From positions 62,001 through 126,000 of the forward strand of contig NZ_BDAG01000010.1 of NCBI RefSeq assembly GCF_002091715.1: 64,000 nt of DNA, written 5' to 3'. The notes below the pieces were generated by a model, which did not search any database, had not been told where the DNA came from, and saw only the letters and a list, made by a program, of their open reading frames with translations. The stretch comes from Pseudomonas migulae NBRC 103157. Lineage in GTDB: Bacteria; Pseudomonadota; Gammaproteobacteria; Pseudomonadales; Pseudomonadaceae. Numbering within the stretch: the stretch's first letter is position 1; every line of letters starts with the position of its first letter. Both the position numbers and the translations under genes were made by a program. Shown here one piece after another: positions 9,436 through 17,527 of this stretch.

Positions 9436-9526
9436 CCTGTCGGAGCCGGCTTGCTGGCGATACATGCGTCGCGGTCCATGAATGAAACCGCGTTATCGTT
9501 CATCGCCAGCAAGCCGGCTCCTACAG
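9436..9526. repeat. REPIN, GTAGGAGCCGGCTTGC type, inside an operon
   Basis: Inverted arms at 9436-9462 and 9500-9526 with the GAGCCGGCTTGCTGGCGAT core. It lies between the DUF2796 gene and the ABC ATPase gene in the same orientation, so it would be part of the transcript and could alter the expression ratio. Confidence 0.88.
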
Positions 9527-9539
9527 GATCATGGTGGAT

Positions 9540-10118
9540 TCAGAGTTTGAGGGCGGCAGCCTTGGCCGTCACTTCTACTCCTTGCTGCCCGCTCGGGCTG
9601 ATCAGTTGTACCTGAATTTTCTGGGTCGCCGGGAAGGTGTTGAAAATGTTCGCCAGGTCCAGGGTTTTCAACGCACCCGGGGCCGCGCAGGTGAATTGAT
9701 AGTGCGCGTGGATTTCGCTGTGATCGTGGTGATGTTCGTCTTTGGCATCGGCGTCGTGATCATCATCGGCGTCTGGCTTGTCACCAAACAGCGGGCTTTC
9801 CAGTTCCTGGGTCGCCACCACACACCCTGCGGCTTTCGGCAGGTTGAACAGGGCCAGCGGTTTTTCCAGCTGCGCACGGACGGCGGCGACTTTGGCCTTG
9901 TCGGCATCGGTGGTGGCCGCGTGTTCGAAACCCACCAGGTTCATCGCCGGGCTTTCCAGTTCCAGCTCCAGAGTCTGGCCATCCAATGCCGCGTTCAGGC
10001 GACCGACGCCATGTTCGTGGGCGCCAAGGCTGCCGTGCTCATGGTCATGTTCATCAGCGGCGTGGGCGACAGCCAGCGGCAACAGGGCAAACGGCAAAGC
10101 GAGCAGCAGACGACGCAT
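9540..10118 (-). CDS. His-rich periplasmic zinc protein, DUF2796 (ZrgA-like)
   Basis: A 192-residue exported protein. Residues 1-21 are a signal peptide (ending AVAHA). Two histidine-rich segments stand out: DEHDHEHGSLGAHEHG right after the cleavage site, and an Asp/His stretch around residues 118-140 (DDDHDADAKDEHHHDH). DUF2796 proteins such as Vibrio ZrgA take part in zinc acquisition, and the parallel P. aeruginosa gene (PA4063) is Zur-regulated. A Zur-like palindrome lies 32 bases upstream, so zinc scavenging or buffering in the periplasm is well supported by context. Confidence 0.88.
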   Translation of the reverse strand: MRRLLLALPFALLPLAVAHAADEHDHEHGSLGAHEHGVGRLNAALDGQTLELELESPAMNLVGFEHAATTDADKAKVAAVRAQLEKPLALFNLPKAAGCVVATQELESPLFGDKPDADDDHDADAKDEHHHDHSEIHAHYQFTCAAPGALKTLDLANIFNTFPATQKIQVQLISPSGQQGVEVTAKAAALKL

Positions 10119-10149
10119 GGTGGGTCTCCGTAAGTAAAGTGAAGAGATT

Positions 10150-10167
10150 GTTATGTAATCTTATAAC
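10150..10167 (-). promoter_or_regulatory. Candidate Zur operator
   Basis: The minus strand reads GTTATAAGATTACATAAC, an 18-bp imperfect palindrome with GTTAT/ATAAC ends, close to gammaproteobacterial Zur boxes. It is placed just upstream of the DUF2796 gene at the head of the zinc operon. Binding has not been shown here. Confidence 0.65.
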
Positions 10168-10252
10168 GTAAGTGCGGAGAGTTTGACCGCCCGCTTGGCG
10201 TTGCACAAGTCCCATGGGAGCATGTGGGTCAGAAATGTGCAGGAGCAGGCTT

Positions 10253-10597
10253 ATGTTGCGGATACGCGGAACTGTCGGCGACTGGCCGGTGGATTTGACC
10301 CTGGAGATGGACGACGGTGACTGGGCACGGCTCGGCGCGCAGTTGCAGGTGGTCAAGCCCGAAGCCAGTGCGGTGCCGGCCAAACCGGTGAATCAGGACG
10401 ATGCGCAGTGGCAGATCGCAAAGGATTTGTTGCGCAAGGCCGGGCAGTTGAGCGGGCCGGATTTGCTGGATCAACTGGAAGGACTGACCGGCAGCGCGGC
10501 GTCGGGCAAGCGCTTGTTGGTGCGCTTGCGCCATAGCGCCGAGGTGAAAGTGTCGAGCGGCGGGGATACGCCGCTCTACAGCTGGATCGAATCGTAA
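10253..10597 (+). CDS. Conserved Pseudomonas protein, unknown function
   Basis: A 114-residue soluble protein starting MLRIRGTVGDWPVDLTLEMDD. The ATG at 10253 is preceded by AGGAG and is preferred to an ATG at 10214, whose extra residues look non-coding. The N-terminal half resembles a short beta-rich domain and the C-terminal half is helical (AKDLLRKAGQLSGPDLLDQLE). No catalytic motif, signal peptide or membrane segment is seen. It is divergent from the zinc operon and shares its upstream region with the Zur-like site. It corresponds, from memory, to the PA4062 position. Function not assigned. Confidence 0.7.
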   Translation: MLRIRGTVGDWPVDLTLEMDDGDWARLGAQLQVVKPEASAVPAKPVNQDDAQWQIAKDLLRKAGQLSGPDLLDQLEGLTGSAASGKRLLVRLRHSAEVKVSSGGDTPLYSWIES

Positions 10598-10616
10598 GCC
10601 CGAGGAGGGTCCCGAT

Positions 10617-10706
10617 CCTGTAGGAGCCGGCTTGCTGGCGATGGCCGCGCCGCGGTGTCACTGATCAACCGCGTCTCGGCCATCGCCAGCAAGCCGGCTC
10701 CTACAG
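10617..10706. repeat. REPIN between convergent genes
   Basis: Arms with the GTAGGAGCCGGCTTGCTGGC core at 10617-10645 and 10680-10706, ending two bases before the cnoX stop codon. Confidence 0.9.
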
Positions 10707-10707
10707 A

Positions 10708-11580
10708 TCAATACAGCGCAGCAAACAACTTGCGGCGATACGTGGTCACCAGCGGGTGATCATTGCCCAGCAGTTCGAACACCTGCAGCAAGGTCTTGTG
10801 CGGCAAGCCCTCGCTGTAGCTGCGATTGCGGATGAACAGCTTGAGCAACGCATCCAGCGCGGCATCGTACTGCTGACGGGCCAGTTGCTGGATCGCCAAT
10901 TGATACACCGCTTCATCGTCCTGCGGATTCTTCGCCAGACGCGCCTTCAGGTCCGCGGCATCCGGCAGGTCCTTGGCCTGGCCGAGAAACTGGATCTGCG
11001 CTTTTGCGCCGGCCAGCGCAGCCTTGTGTTCATCGCTTTTCACCGCGTCGAGCACGGTCTGCGCTTCACCCAGCTCGCCGCGCTCCGTCAGGCAACGGGC
11101 ATAGAGAATCAGCGCCTTGGCGTTGGTGTTGTCTTCACCCAGCAGCACTTTGAGAATGGCTTCGGCGTCGGCGAAACGACTCTCGTCGAACAGCGCCTGA
11201 GCCTGTTCGAACGGATCAGCCGCCGCCGGTGGCGGCATCTGTACGTGAGGCTCAAGCATCGCACGGACGGCGGATTCCGGCTGCGCACCGGCAAAGCCAT
11301 CCACCGGCTGGCCATCCTTGAACAACACCACGGTCGGCAGGCTGCGAATGCCGAAGCGGGCAACGATGTCCTGTTCGAGGTCGCAGTTGACCTTGGCCAA
11401 CAGCAACTCACCCTGATAGCTCTCGGCAATGGTCTGCAGCATCGGCATCAGCACTTTGCAGGGCGCACACCATTCGGCCCAGAAATCCACCAGCACCGGT
11501 TTGTGGAAAGAGTTCTCGATCACCGACTGGTCGAAATCAGCGGTCGTGGCGTCGAAGATGTACGGCGTTTCCTGACTCAT
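10708..11580 (-). CDS. cnoX: Thioredoxin-TPR co-chaperone CnoX (YbbN)
   Basis: A 290-residue protein with an N-terminal thioredoxin fold (residues 1-110) and a C-terminal TPR-like helical region (from about 125). The active site is WCAPC, with Cys38 and Cys41, and the cis-proline motif is SLPTVV. In E. coli CnoX the first active-site Cys is lost; here both are present, so redox activity is possible, as described for some alphaproteobacterial homologues. CnoX proteins protect aggregation-prone proteins and hand them to GroEL or DnaK. The start at 11580 (MSQETPYIFD) removes a spurious 56-residue extension. Confidence 0.88.
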   Translation of the reverse strand: MSQETPYIFDATTADFDQSVIENSFHKPVLVDFWAEWCAPCKVLMPMLQTIAESYQGELLLAKVNCDLEQDIVARFGIRSLPTVVLFKDGQPVDGFAGAQPESAVRAMLEPHVQMPPPAAADPFEQAQALFDESRFADAEAILKVLLGEDNTNAKALILYARCLTERGELGEAQTVLDAVKSDEHKAALAGAKAQIQFLGQAKDLPDAADLKARLAKNPQDDEAVYQLAIQQLARQQYDAALDALLKLFIRNRSYSEGLPHKTLLQVFELLGNDHPLVTTYRRKLFAALY

Positions 11581-11678
11581 GGGAGATCTCGTAAAAGCGT
11601 GAATGGGGCAACTATACGGCTTGGTGGGGGGTGGCCGGAAGCGGAGTGGCTGTTGGTGATGGGTTGTCTGACAGGACG

Positions 11679-11776
11679 CTTTCGCGAGCAAGCCCGCTCC
11701 CACATCGGATCTGCGGTGAACCGGGCTTTTATGAACGATACAAAACAAGCGTGGGAGCGGGCTTGCTCGCGAAAGC
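11679..11776. repeat. REPIN, GTGGGAGCGGGCTTGC type
   Basis: Arms at 11679-11704 and 11750-11776 are inverted copies ending in CTCGCGAAAG. It lies between cnoX and the downstream end of the methyltransferase gene. Confidence 0.9.
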
Positions 11777-11778
11777 TT

Positions 11779-12435
11779 TTAGCCGCGTCGCGCGTGGTAC
11801 AGGCTCACATGCCGAAACTCTTCCGGCTCACACAGATCCGGCAACGTCATCGCTTCCAGCATTTCGATGTGCCGATACAGCGGATGACGAAAATCCCTCA
11901 CCCGCGAATCCGCCACCAGCGCCTCCCGGCCACGGCTCAAAAACTCATCGAGCAGCGGCAGGTTCGCCCGGTCATACAACACGTCGGCCACCAGAATCAG
12001 ATCAAACCGGTCCGCCTCGGCGAAAAAGTCCGTCGAGTAGCTGAGTTCCACTTCATTGAGTTCGGCATTCGCCCGACACGCGGCAATCGCCAGAGGGTCC
12101 AGGTCGCAGGCCACCACTTCCAGCGCCCCGGCCTTCACGGCGGCAATCCCCGCGACCCCGGAACCTGCGCCGAAATCCAGCACGCGTTTGCCTTTGACCC
12201 ACTCGGGACATTCGGCGAGATAACGGGCCACTGCGAGCCCGCTGGCCCAGCAGAAACTCCAGTACGGCGGCTCATGCAGGATCCGTCGGGTTTCTTCCGG
12301 GCTGAAGGCGCGATCCATGTTGTCGCCGTCGATCAGCCAGAGTTTCAGCTCGGTATCGGGCAATGCGACAGGGACAAGCTGCGCATCACCCAGCAGTTCA
12401 CTTAACGCCTGTTGCAGGTCGAGCGGTGCAATCAT
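11779..12435 (-). CDS. Class I SAM-dependent methyltransferase
   Basis: A 218-residue Rossmann-fold methyltransferase. Motif I is VLDFGAGSGVAGIAA (about residues 86-100), an acidic residue ends beta-2 (VVACDLDPLA), and motif IV is LILVADVLYDR. This pattern resembles the PrmA/ETFB-lysine methyltransferase group, suggesting a protein lysine substrate, but the target cannot be read. The gene overlaps the preceding lipoprotein gene by 4 bp (ATGA), so they are co-transcribed. Confidence 0.82.
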   Translation of the reverse strand: MIAPLDLQQALSELLGDAQLVPVALPDTELKLWLIDGDNMDRAFSPEETRRILHEPPYWSFCWASGLAVARYLAECPEWVKGKRVLDFGAGSGVAGIAAVKAGALEVVACDLDPLAIAACRANAELNEVELSYSTDFFAEADRFDLILVADVLYDRANLPLLDEFLSRGREALVADSRVRDFRHPLYRHIEMLEAMTLPDLCEPEEFRHVSLYHARRG

Positions 12436-12896
12436 GGCGCTTTGACGAATTGCAGCTGGCCCAGGGCCTGCGTGGTTGGCTGCGTGATGGTTTGCGACGG
12501 CAGGTGCAAAATCAGCTGGCCGGACTGGCTGGCGCGGCCCCGCAGTTCAACGCGGGCACCGACCGGGAAGGATTCCGGGTTGAAACGCAAATGAAACGGC
12601 AACACCTGATTGGTGCCGATCAGGCTCGAACTGGCGAGCAGTTGCTGCGGGCGGTCCTTTTCGTCGATCACCAGCAGCGCCAGTTCGACTTCGGCGCCGG
12701 CCGGCACGCCTTGCAGGGTGCCGCTCAATTCACGCTGATAGGCGGGCAGCGGGCCGAGGTTGGCGGACTCTTTGGCTTTTTTCTGCGCCGCCTGAGGGGC
12801 AGGCCCTGGCGTCGGCGGCTGGGGCTTGGGTGCATCGCTGCTACAGGCCACCAACAGGCTGAAAAGGCTGAGCAATACGAGCGGTCTGAGTGACAT
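12432..12896 (-). CDS. YbaY-family (YscW-like) lipoprotein
   Basis: A 154-residue lipoprotein starting MSLRPLVLLSLFSLLVACSS, with the lipobox LVAC, and a Pro/Ala-rich linker. The beta-rich domain contains LSGTLQGVPAGAEVELALLVIDEKDRP and PFHLRFNPESF, which match the YbaY/type III secretion chaperone-pilotin-like (YscW) family. The ATG at 12896 is chosen because it places the signal sequence at the N terminus; an in-frame ATG 27 bases upstream exists. It shares the intergenic region with divergent nrdR. Function unknown, outer-membrane location inferred from the absence of Asp at +2. Confidence 0.75.
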   Translation of the reverse strand: MSLRPLVLLSLFSLLVACSSDAPKPQPPTPGPAPQAAQKKAKESANLGPLPAYQRELSGTLQGVPAGAEVELALLVIDEKDRPQQLLASSSLIGTNQVLPFHLRFNPESFPVGARVELRGRASQSGQLILHLPSQTITQPTTQALGQLQFVKAP

Positions 12897-12967
12897 TAGC
12901 GGCTCCAGCAAGGTGAAATCCATGGATCGTTCTATATAGCCCGTCTGTATACCGCAAACCCTATGGC

Positions 12968-12995
12968 TTGTCTTGCCACCGGGATGCGCTACCAT
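12968..12995 (+). promoter_or_regulatory. Possible sigma-70 promoter of nrdR-rib operon
   Basis: TTGTCT (12968-12973) and TACCAT (12990-12995) are separated by 16 bases and lie 30 bases before the nrdR start. The fit is moderate and unconfirmed. No NrdR-box pair was identified. Confidence 0.35.
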
Positions 12996-13024
12996 GGCCC
13001 TCCCTTTTTTTGTTGCCTGCCACC

Positions 13025-13489
13025 ATGCACTGTCCCTTCTGCGGTGCCAACGACACCAAGGTCATCGACTCGCGTCTGGTCGCCGAGGGCGAACAGGTGC
13101 GCCGCCGGCGCGAATGCCTGGCCTGCGGCGAGCGTTTCACGACGTTCGAAACCGCTGAACTGGTGTTGCCGCGCCTGATCAAAACCGACGGCAGCCGCCA
13201 GCCGTTCGACGAAGAAAAACTGCGCGCCGGCATGCAGCGTGCGCTGGAGAAGCGCCCGGTGAGTGTCGAGCGCCTCGAATCGTCGCTGGTGCACATCAAA
13301 CACAAACTGCGCGCCACCGGCGAGCGCGAGGTCAAGTCCCTCGTGGTCGGTGAACTGGTGATGGCCGAGCTGCAAAAGCTCGACGAAGTCGCCTACATTC
13401 GTTTCGCCTCCGTGTATCGGCGCTTCCAGGACCTCAACGAGTTCCGAGAAGAGATCGATCGCCTGGCCCGTGAGCCGGTGAAAGAATGA
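13025..13489 (+). CDS. nrdR: Transcriptional repressor NrdR
   Basis: A 154-residue zinc-ribbon and ATP-cone regulator of ribonucleotide reductase genes. The N terminus [18 protein letters not shown] with C-A-C-G about 30 residues later forms the Cys4 zinc ribbon. The ATP-cone follows ([32 protein letters not shown]). The ATG at 13025 gives exactly the family N terminus and length. It is the first gene of the rib-nus-thi-pgp cluster and overlaps ribD by 4 bp (ATGA). Confidence 0.97.
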   Translation: MHCPFCGANDTKVIDSRLVAEGEQVRRRRECLACGERFTTFETAELVLPRLIKTDGSRQPFDEEKLRAGMQRALEKRPVSVERLESSLVHIKHKLRATGEREVKSLVVGELVMAELQKLDEVAYIRFASVYRRFQDLNEFREEIDRLAREPVKE

Positions 13490-14619
13490 CCACCTCCCCA
13501 GAACAAGCCATCCTCGACGCCCATTACATGGCCCGCGCCCTGGAACTGGCGCGCAAAGGCCATTACACGACACACCCCAACCCGCGTGTTGGCTGTGTGA
13601 TCGTGAAGGACGGGCAGATTGTCGGCGAAGGCTGGCACGAGCGTACCGGCGAACCCCACGCCGAAGTCCACGCCCTGCGTGCCGCCGGCGACAAGGCCCG
13701 TGGCGCCACCGCTTACGTGACCCTCGAACCGTGCAGCCACCACGGCCGCACGCCGCCCTGCGCCGATGCACTGGTGAATGCCGGCGTCGCCCGCGTGGTC
13801 GCGGCGATGCAGGACCCGAACCCGTCGGTGGCCGGTCGCGGCATGCAGCGTCTGGCCCAGGCCGGCATCGCTATCGAAAGCGGCGTGCTGGAAGGCGAGG
13901 CGCGCAAGCTCAATCAAGGCTTCCTCAAGCGCATGGAGCATGGCTTGCCGTTCGTGCGGGTCAAGTTGGCCATGAGTCTCGACGGTCGTACGGCGATGGA
14001 AAGCGGCGAGAGCCAATGGATCACCGGCCCGGCCGCACGTTCTGCGGTGCAGCGCCTGCGCGCCCAGGCCAGTGTGGTGCTGACCGGCGCCGACACGGTG
14101 CTGGCGGACAATGCCCGCTTGACCGTGCGCGCTGACGAGTTGGGACTGGACGCCGAGCAAACCGCTTTGGCCATGAGCCGACCGCCGCTGCGCGTGCTGA
14201 TCGACGGCCGTCTGCGAGTGCCGCTGGACGCGCCGTTCTTCAAGGCCGGCCCGGCATTGGTCGCCACCTGCATGGCAATCGAAGAGCAATACGCCAACGG
14301 TCCGGAATGCCTGATTGTGGCGGGCGACGATGGTTTGGTTGACCTGCGCAAGTTGCTGGTCGAACTGGCCAATCGCGGGGTCAACGAGGTGCTGGTCGAA
14401 GCAGGCCCGCGTCTGGCCGGGGCTTTCGCCCAGCAAGGCTTGGTGGATGAGTTCCAGATTTTCATCGCCGGCAAGTTCCTCGGTTCTTCCGCCCGCCCAT
14501 TGCTGGACTGGCCGCTGGCGCAGATGAAAGACGCGCCCGAGCTCAAAATCACCGAAATCCGCGCGGTTGGCGATGACTGGCGAGTCATTGCCATTCCTGC
14601 GCCAGCGGCGAGCGTATAA
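13486..14619 (+). CDS. ribD: Bifunctional deaminase/reductase RibD
   Basis: A 377-residue enzyme that deaminates and then reduces the pyrimidine intermediate of riboflavin synthesis. The deaminase domain carries the zinc motifs HAEVHAL and [15 protein letters not shown] (residues about 58-95). The reductase domain begins near residue 150 ([14 protein letters not shown]) and contains [16 protein letters not shown]. Length matches the family. It is followed by riboflavin synthase 45 bases downstream. Confidence 0.97.
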   Translation: MTTSPEQAILDAHYMARALELARKGHYTTHPNPRVGCVIVKDGQIVGEGWHERTGEPHAEVHALRAAGDKARGATAYVTLEPCSHHGRTPPCADALVNAGVARVVAAMQDPNPSVAGRGMQRLAQAGIAIESGVLEGEARKLNQGFLKRMEHGLPFVRVKLAMSLDGRTAMESGESQWITGPAARSAVQRLRAQASVVLTGADTVLADNARLTVRADELGLDAEQTALAMSRPPLRVLIDGRLRVPLDAPFFKAGPALVATCMAIEEQYANGPECLIVAGDDGLVDLRKLLVELANRGVNEVLVEAGPRLAGAFAQQGLVDEFQIFIAGKFLGSSARPLLDWPLAQMKDAPELKITEIRAVGDDWRVIAIPAPAASV

Positions 14620-14664
14620 TTCCGGCCTGCGCCACGCGACGGCCCTGTTCTCGAGGAGGACTTC

Positions 14665-15327
14665 ATGTTTACCGGCATCATCGAATCCATCGGCAGTATT
14701 CGTGCATTGACCCCAAAAGGCGGAGATGTGCGGGTCCATGTAGAAACCGGCAAGCTCGATCTGAGCGACGTCAAACTGGGCGACAGCATCGCGGTCAACG
14801 GCGTGTGCCTGACAGCCGTTGAATTGCCAGGCAACGGCTTTGCGGCGGACGTCAGCCGCGAAACCCTCGACTGCACCGCCATGAACGACCTGAAAAGCGG
14901 CAGCCCGGTCAATCTGGAAAAAGCCCTGACCCCGACCACTCGCCTCGGCGGGCACCTGGTCAGCGGTCACGTTGATGGCGTGGGCGAGGTCGTTGCCCGC
15001 ACCGAGAACGCACGCGCCGTGGAGTTCCGCATCCGTGCACCGAAAGAGTTGGCCAAGTACATCGCCCACAAAGGCTCGATCACCGTCGACGGCACCAGCC
15101 TGACCGTGAACGCGGTCGATGGCGCCGAGTTCCTGCTGACGATCATTCCGCACACCCTGAGCGAAACCATCATGGCGTCGTACCAGCCAGGTCGCCGGGT
15201 GAATCTGGAAGTGGACTTGCTGGCACGTTATCTGGAGCGCCTGTTGCTGGGCGACAAGGCTGCAGAGCCAGCCTCCAGTAACATTACCGAAAGCTTTCTG
15301 GCCGCCAACGGCTACCTAAAATCCTGA
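14665..15327 (+). CDS. ribE: Riboflavin synthase (alpha subunit)
   Basis: A 220-residue enzyme that dismutates two lumazine molecules to riboflavin. Two similar lumazine-binding halves are visible: MFTGIIESIG..GDSIAVNGVCLTAV and GHVDGVGEV..GSITVDGTSLTV. The start MFTGIIE is invariant in the family, and GAGGAGG precedes it. The PAO1 name is ribC. It sits 16 bases before ribBA. Confidence 0.97.
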   Translation: MFTGIIESIGSIRALTPKGGDVRVHVETGKLDLSDVKLGDSIAVNGVCLTAVELPGNGFAADVSRETLDCTAMNDLKSGSPVNLEKALTPTTRLGGHLVSGHVDGVGEVVARTENARAVEFRIRAPKELAKYIAHKGSITVDGTSLTVNAVDGAEFLLTIIPHTLSETIMASYQPGRRVNLEVDLLARYLERLLLGDKAAEPASSNITESFLAANGYLKS

Positions 15328-15343
15328 CCCAAGGGGGTGCCTT

Positions 15344-16435
15344 GTGGCGCTCAATAGCATCGAAGAACTGGTTGAAGACATCCGCCAAGGCAAGATGGTC
15401 ATCCTCATGGATGACGAAGACCGCGAGAACGAAGGCGACCTGATCATGGCCGCCGAGTGCTGCCAGCCTGAACACATCAACTTCATGGCCAAGCACGCCC
15501 GTGGCCTGATCTGCATGCCGATGAGCCGCGAACGCTGCGAACTGCTGAAGCTGCCGCTGATGGCTCCGCGCAACGGTTCCGGTTTCGGCACCAAGTTCAC
15601 CGTCTCCATCGAAGCCGCCACCGGCGTGACCACCGGCATCTCCGCCGCCGACCGTGCGCGCACCGTGCAGGCCGCTGCCGCGAAAGACGCCAAGGCTGAA
15701 GACATCGTCAGCCCTGGCCACATTTTCCCGCTGATGGCGCAAGCGGGTGGCACCCTGGCTCGCGCCGGCCACACTGAAGCGGCTTGCGACCTCGCGCGCA
15801 TGGCCGGTTTCGAGCCGAGCGGCGTGATCTGCGAAGTGATGAACGACGACGGCACCATGTCCCGTCGCGCCGAACTGGAAGCGTTCGCCGCCGAGCACAA
15901 CATCAAGATCGGCACCATCGCCGACCTGATTCACTACCGGATGATCCACGAACGTACCGTTCAGCGGATTGCCGAGCAGCCGCTGGACAGCGAACTGGGC
16001 CAATTCAACCTGGTGACCTATCGTGATTCCGTGGAAGGCGACGTGCACATGGCCCTGACCCTGGGCAACGTGTGCGCCGAAGAACCGACCCTGGTTCGCG
16101 TGCATAACATGGACCCGCTGCGCGACCTGTTGATGGTCAAGCAGCCTGGCCGCTGGAGCCTGCGTGCCGCCATGGCCGCGGTTGCCGAGGCTGGCAGCGG
16201 TGTGGTGCTGTTGCTCGGTCACCCGCTCGATGGCGACGTGTTGCTGGCGCACATCCGTGAAACAGCGGAGCACGCACCGGTGAAAAAACCGACCACCTAC
16301 AGCATTGTCGGTGCCGGTTCGCAGATCCTCCGGGACCTGGGCGTACGCAAAATGCGCCTGATGAGTGCGCCGATGAAATTTAATGCGATATCCGGTTTCG
16401 ATCTGGAAGTTGTAGAATACGTGCCCTCCGAATAA
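15344..16435 (+). CDS. ribBA: DHBP synthase RibB with degenerate RibA domain
   Basis: A 363-residue fusion. The N-terminal half is 3,4-dihydroxy-2-butanone-4-phosphate synthase: DDEDRENEGDLIMAA (residues about 23-37), RAGHTEAACDLARMAG and the acidic and His catalytic positions are all present. The C-terminal half resembles GTP cyclohydrolase II, but the zinc-binding Cys cluster (C-x10-C-x-C) is missing; the region instead reads VHNMDPLRDLL. It is therefore probably inactive in GTP hydrolysis, and the separate ribA at 20008 carries the intact cluster. Translation starts at GTG 15344. Confidence 0.93.
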   Translation: MALNSIEELVEDIRQGKMVILMDDEDRENEGDLIMAAECCQPEHINFMAKHARGLICMPMSRERCELLKLPLMAPRNGSGFGTKFTVSIEAATGVTTGISAADRARTVQAAAAKDAKAEDIVSPGHIFPLMAQAGGTLARAGHTEAACDLARMAGFEPSGVICEVMNDDGTMSRRAELEAFAAEHNIKIGTIADLIHYRMIHERTVQRIAEQPLDSELGQFNLVTYRDSVEGDVHMALTLGNVCAEEPTLVRVHNMDPLRDLLMVKQPGRWSLRAAMAAVAEAGSGVVLLLGHPLDGDVLLAHIRETAEHAPVKKPTTYSIVGAGSQILRDLGVRKMRLMSAPMKFNAISGFDLEVVEYVPSE

Positions 16436-16481
16436 TGACCGGTTGTTTCCGGCCCTGTATTCGCGGTTCAAATATCACTGA

Positions 16482-16504
16482 GGGACGCGTAGAAGACGCG
16501 TCCC
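16482..16504 (+). other. Perfect hairpin in the ribBA-ribH spacer
   Basis: A 9-bp perfect stem, GGGACGCGT and ACGCGTCCC, encloses AGAAG. No U-run follows, so it is unlikely to be a simple intrinsic terminator. It sits 22 bases before the ribH start in a 91-base spacer that is the longest gap within the rib genes. An RNA stability or processing element is possible. Confidence 0.6.
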
Positions 16505-16526
16505 GGCTCTTTAAGAGATCTAACGA

Positions 16527-17003
16527 ATGACCCTGAAGACCATCGAAGGTACCTTCATCGCCCCTAAAGGCCGCTACGCTCTGGTAGTAGGCCGTTTCAA
16601 CAGCTTCGTCGTTGAAAGCCTGGTCAGCGGTGCAGTTGATGCCCTGGTTCGCCATGGCGTGAGCGAAAGCGACATCACCATCATCCGTGCGCCTGGCGCC
16701 TTCGAAATCCCGCTGGTTGCGCAGAAAGTCGCTCAGAAGGGCGAGTTCGCAGCCATCATCGCTCTGGGCGCGGTCATTCGTGGCGGTACTCCGCACTTTG
16801 AATACGTGGCGGGCGAATGCACCAAGGGCCTGGCCCAAGTGTCCATGGAGTTCGGCGTTCCGGTCGCTTTCGGCGTGCTGACCGTTGACTCCATCGAGCA
16901 AGCCATCGAACGTTCCGGCACCAAGGCCGGTAACAAAGGTGCCGAAGCTGCCCTGTCCGCTCTGGAAATGGTCAGCCTGCTGGCGCAGTTGGAGGCCAAG
17001 TGA
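16527..17003 (+). CDS. ribH: 6,7-dimethyl-8-ribityllumazine synthase
   Basis: A 158-residue enzyme condensing the RibD and RibB products to lumazine. [29 protein letters not shown] (with the catalytic His in TPHFEYV) and [16 protein letters not shown] are the canonical lumazine synthase motifs. It starts after the GC-rich hairpin with a weak ribosome-binding site, and its stop overlaps the nusB GTG start. Confidence 0.97.
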   Translation: MTLKTIEGTFIAPKGRYALVVGRFNSFVVESLVSGAVDALVRHGVSESDITIIRAPGAFEIPLVAQKVAQKGEFAAIIALGAVIRGGTPHFEYVAGECTKGLAQVSMEFGVPVAFGVLTVDSIEQAIERSGTKAGNKGAEAALSALEMVSLLAQLEAK

Positions 17004-17500
17004 TTAGCGACGAAAGCGATCGTTTCAACCCGCGCGATCCAAAGCCTGCGGATGCCGGCAAGCCATCGAAAAGCGTCAAGCGTCGCGAAGCCCGTCAGCT
17101 TGCGACTCAGGCGCTGTACCAGTGGCACATGGCCAGGCAGTCGCTGAACGAGATCGAAGCGCAGTTCCGGGTCGATAACGATTTCAGCGATGTCGACGGT
17201 GCCTACTTCCGTGAAATCCTCCACGGGGTTCCCGCGCAGAAGGACAGGATCGATGCCGCGCTCACGCCTTGCCTGGACCTGACCATCGAAGAGCTGGACC
17301 CGGTTGAACTGGCGGTATTGCGCCTGTCCACCTGGGAACTGCTCGAGCGCGTCGACGTGCCGTACCGCGTTGTGATCAACGAAGGGATCGAACTGGCGAA
17401 AGTCTTCGGTTCCACCGACGGCCACAAGTTCGTCAACGGTGTACTCGACAAGCTGGCCCCGCGTCTGCGTGAAGCTGAAGTGAAGGCGTTCAAGCGCTGA
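17000..17500 (+). CDS. nusB: Transcription antitermination factor NusB
   Basis: A 166-residue all-helical protein that pairs with NusE (S10) in rRNA antitermination. [39 protein letters not shown] and [32 protein letters not shown] are diagnostic. The start is GTG in a GTGA overlap with ribH, giving translational coupling. The 20-residue polar N-terminal extension is common in Pseudomonas. Confidence 0.96.
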   Translation: MISDESDRFNPRDPKPADAGKPSKSVKRREARQLATQALYQWHMARQSLNEIEAQFRVDNDFSDVDGAYFREILHGVPAQKDRIDAALTPCLDLTIEELDPVELAVLRLSTWELLERVDVPYRVVINEGIELAKVFGSTDGHKFVNGVLDKLAPRLREAEVKAFKR

Positions 17501-17527
17501 TTGGCGCTTGGACTCTTTGTCTCAGCC

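Noticed and set aside
13393..15153. Minus-strand 586-codon open frame
   Set aside because: Opposite to nrdR, ribD and ribE, three certain genes.
15328..15343. FMN riboswitch before ribBA
   Set aside because: Only 16 bases separate the genes, and no RFN sequence blocks were seen at any rib gene here.
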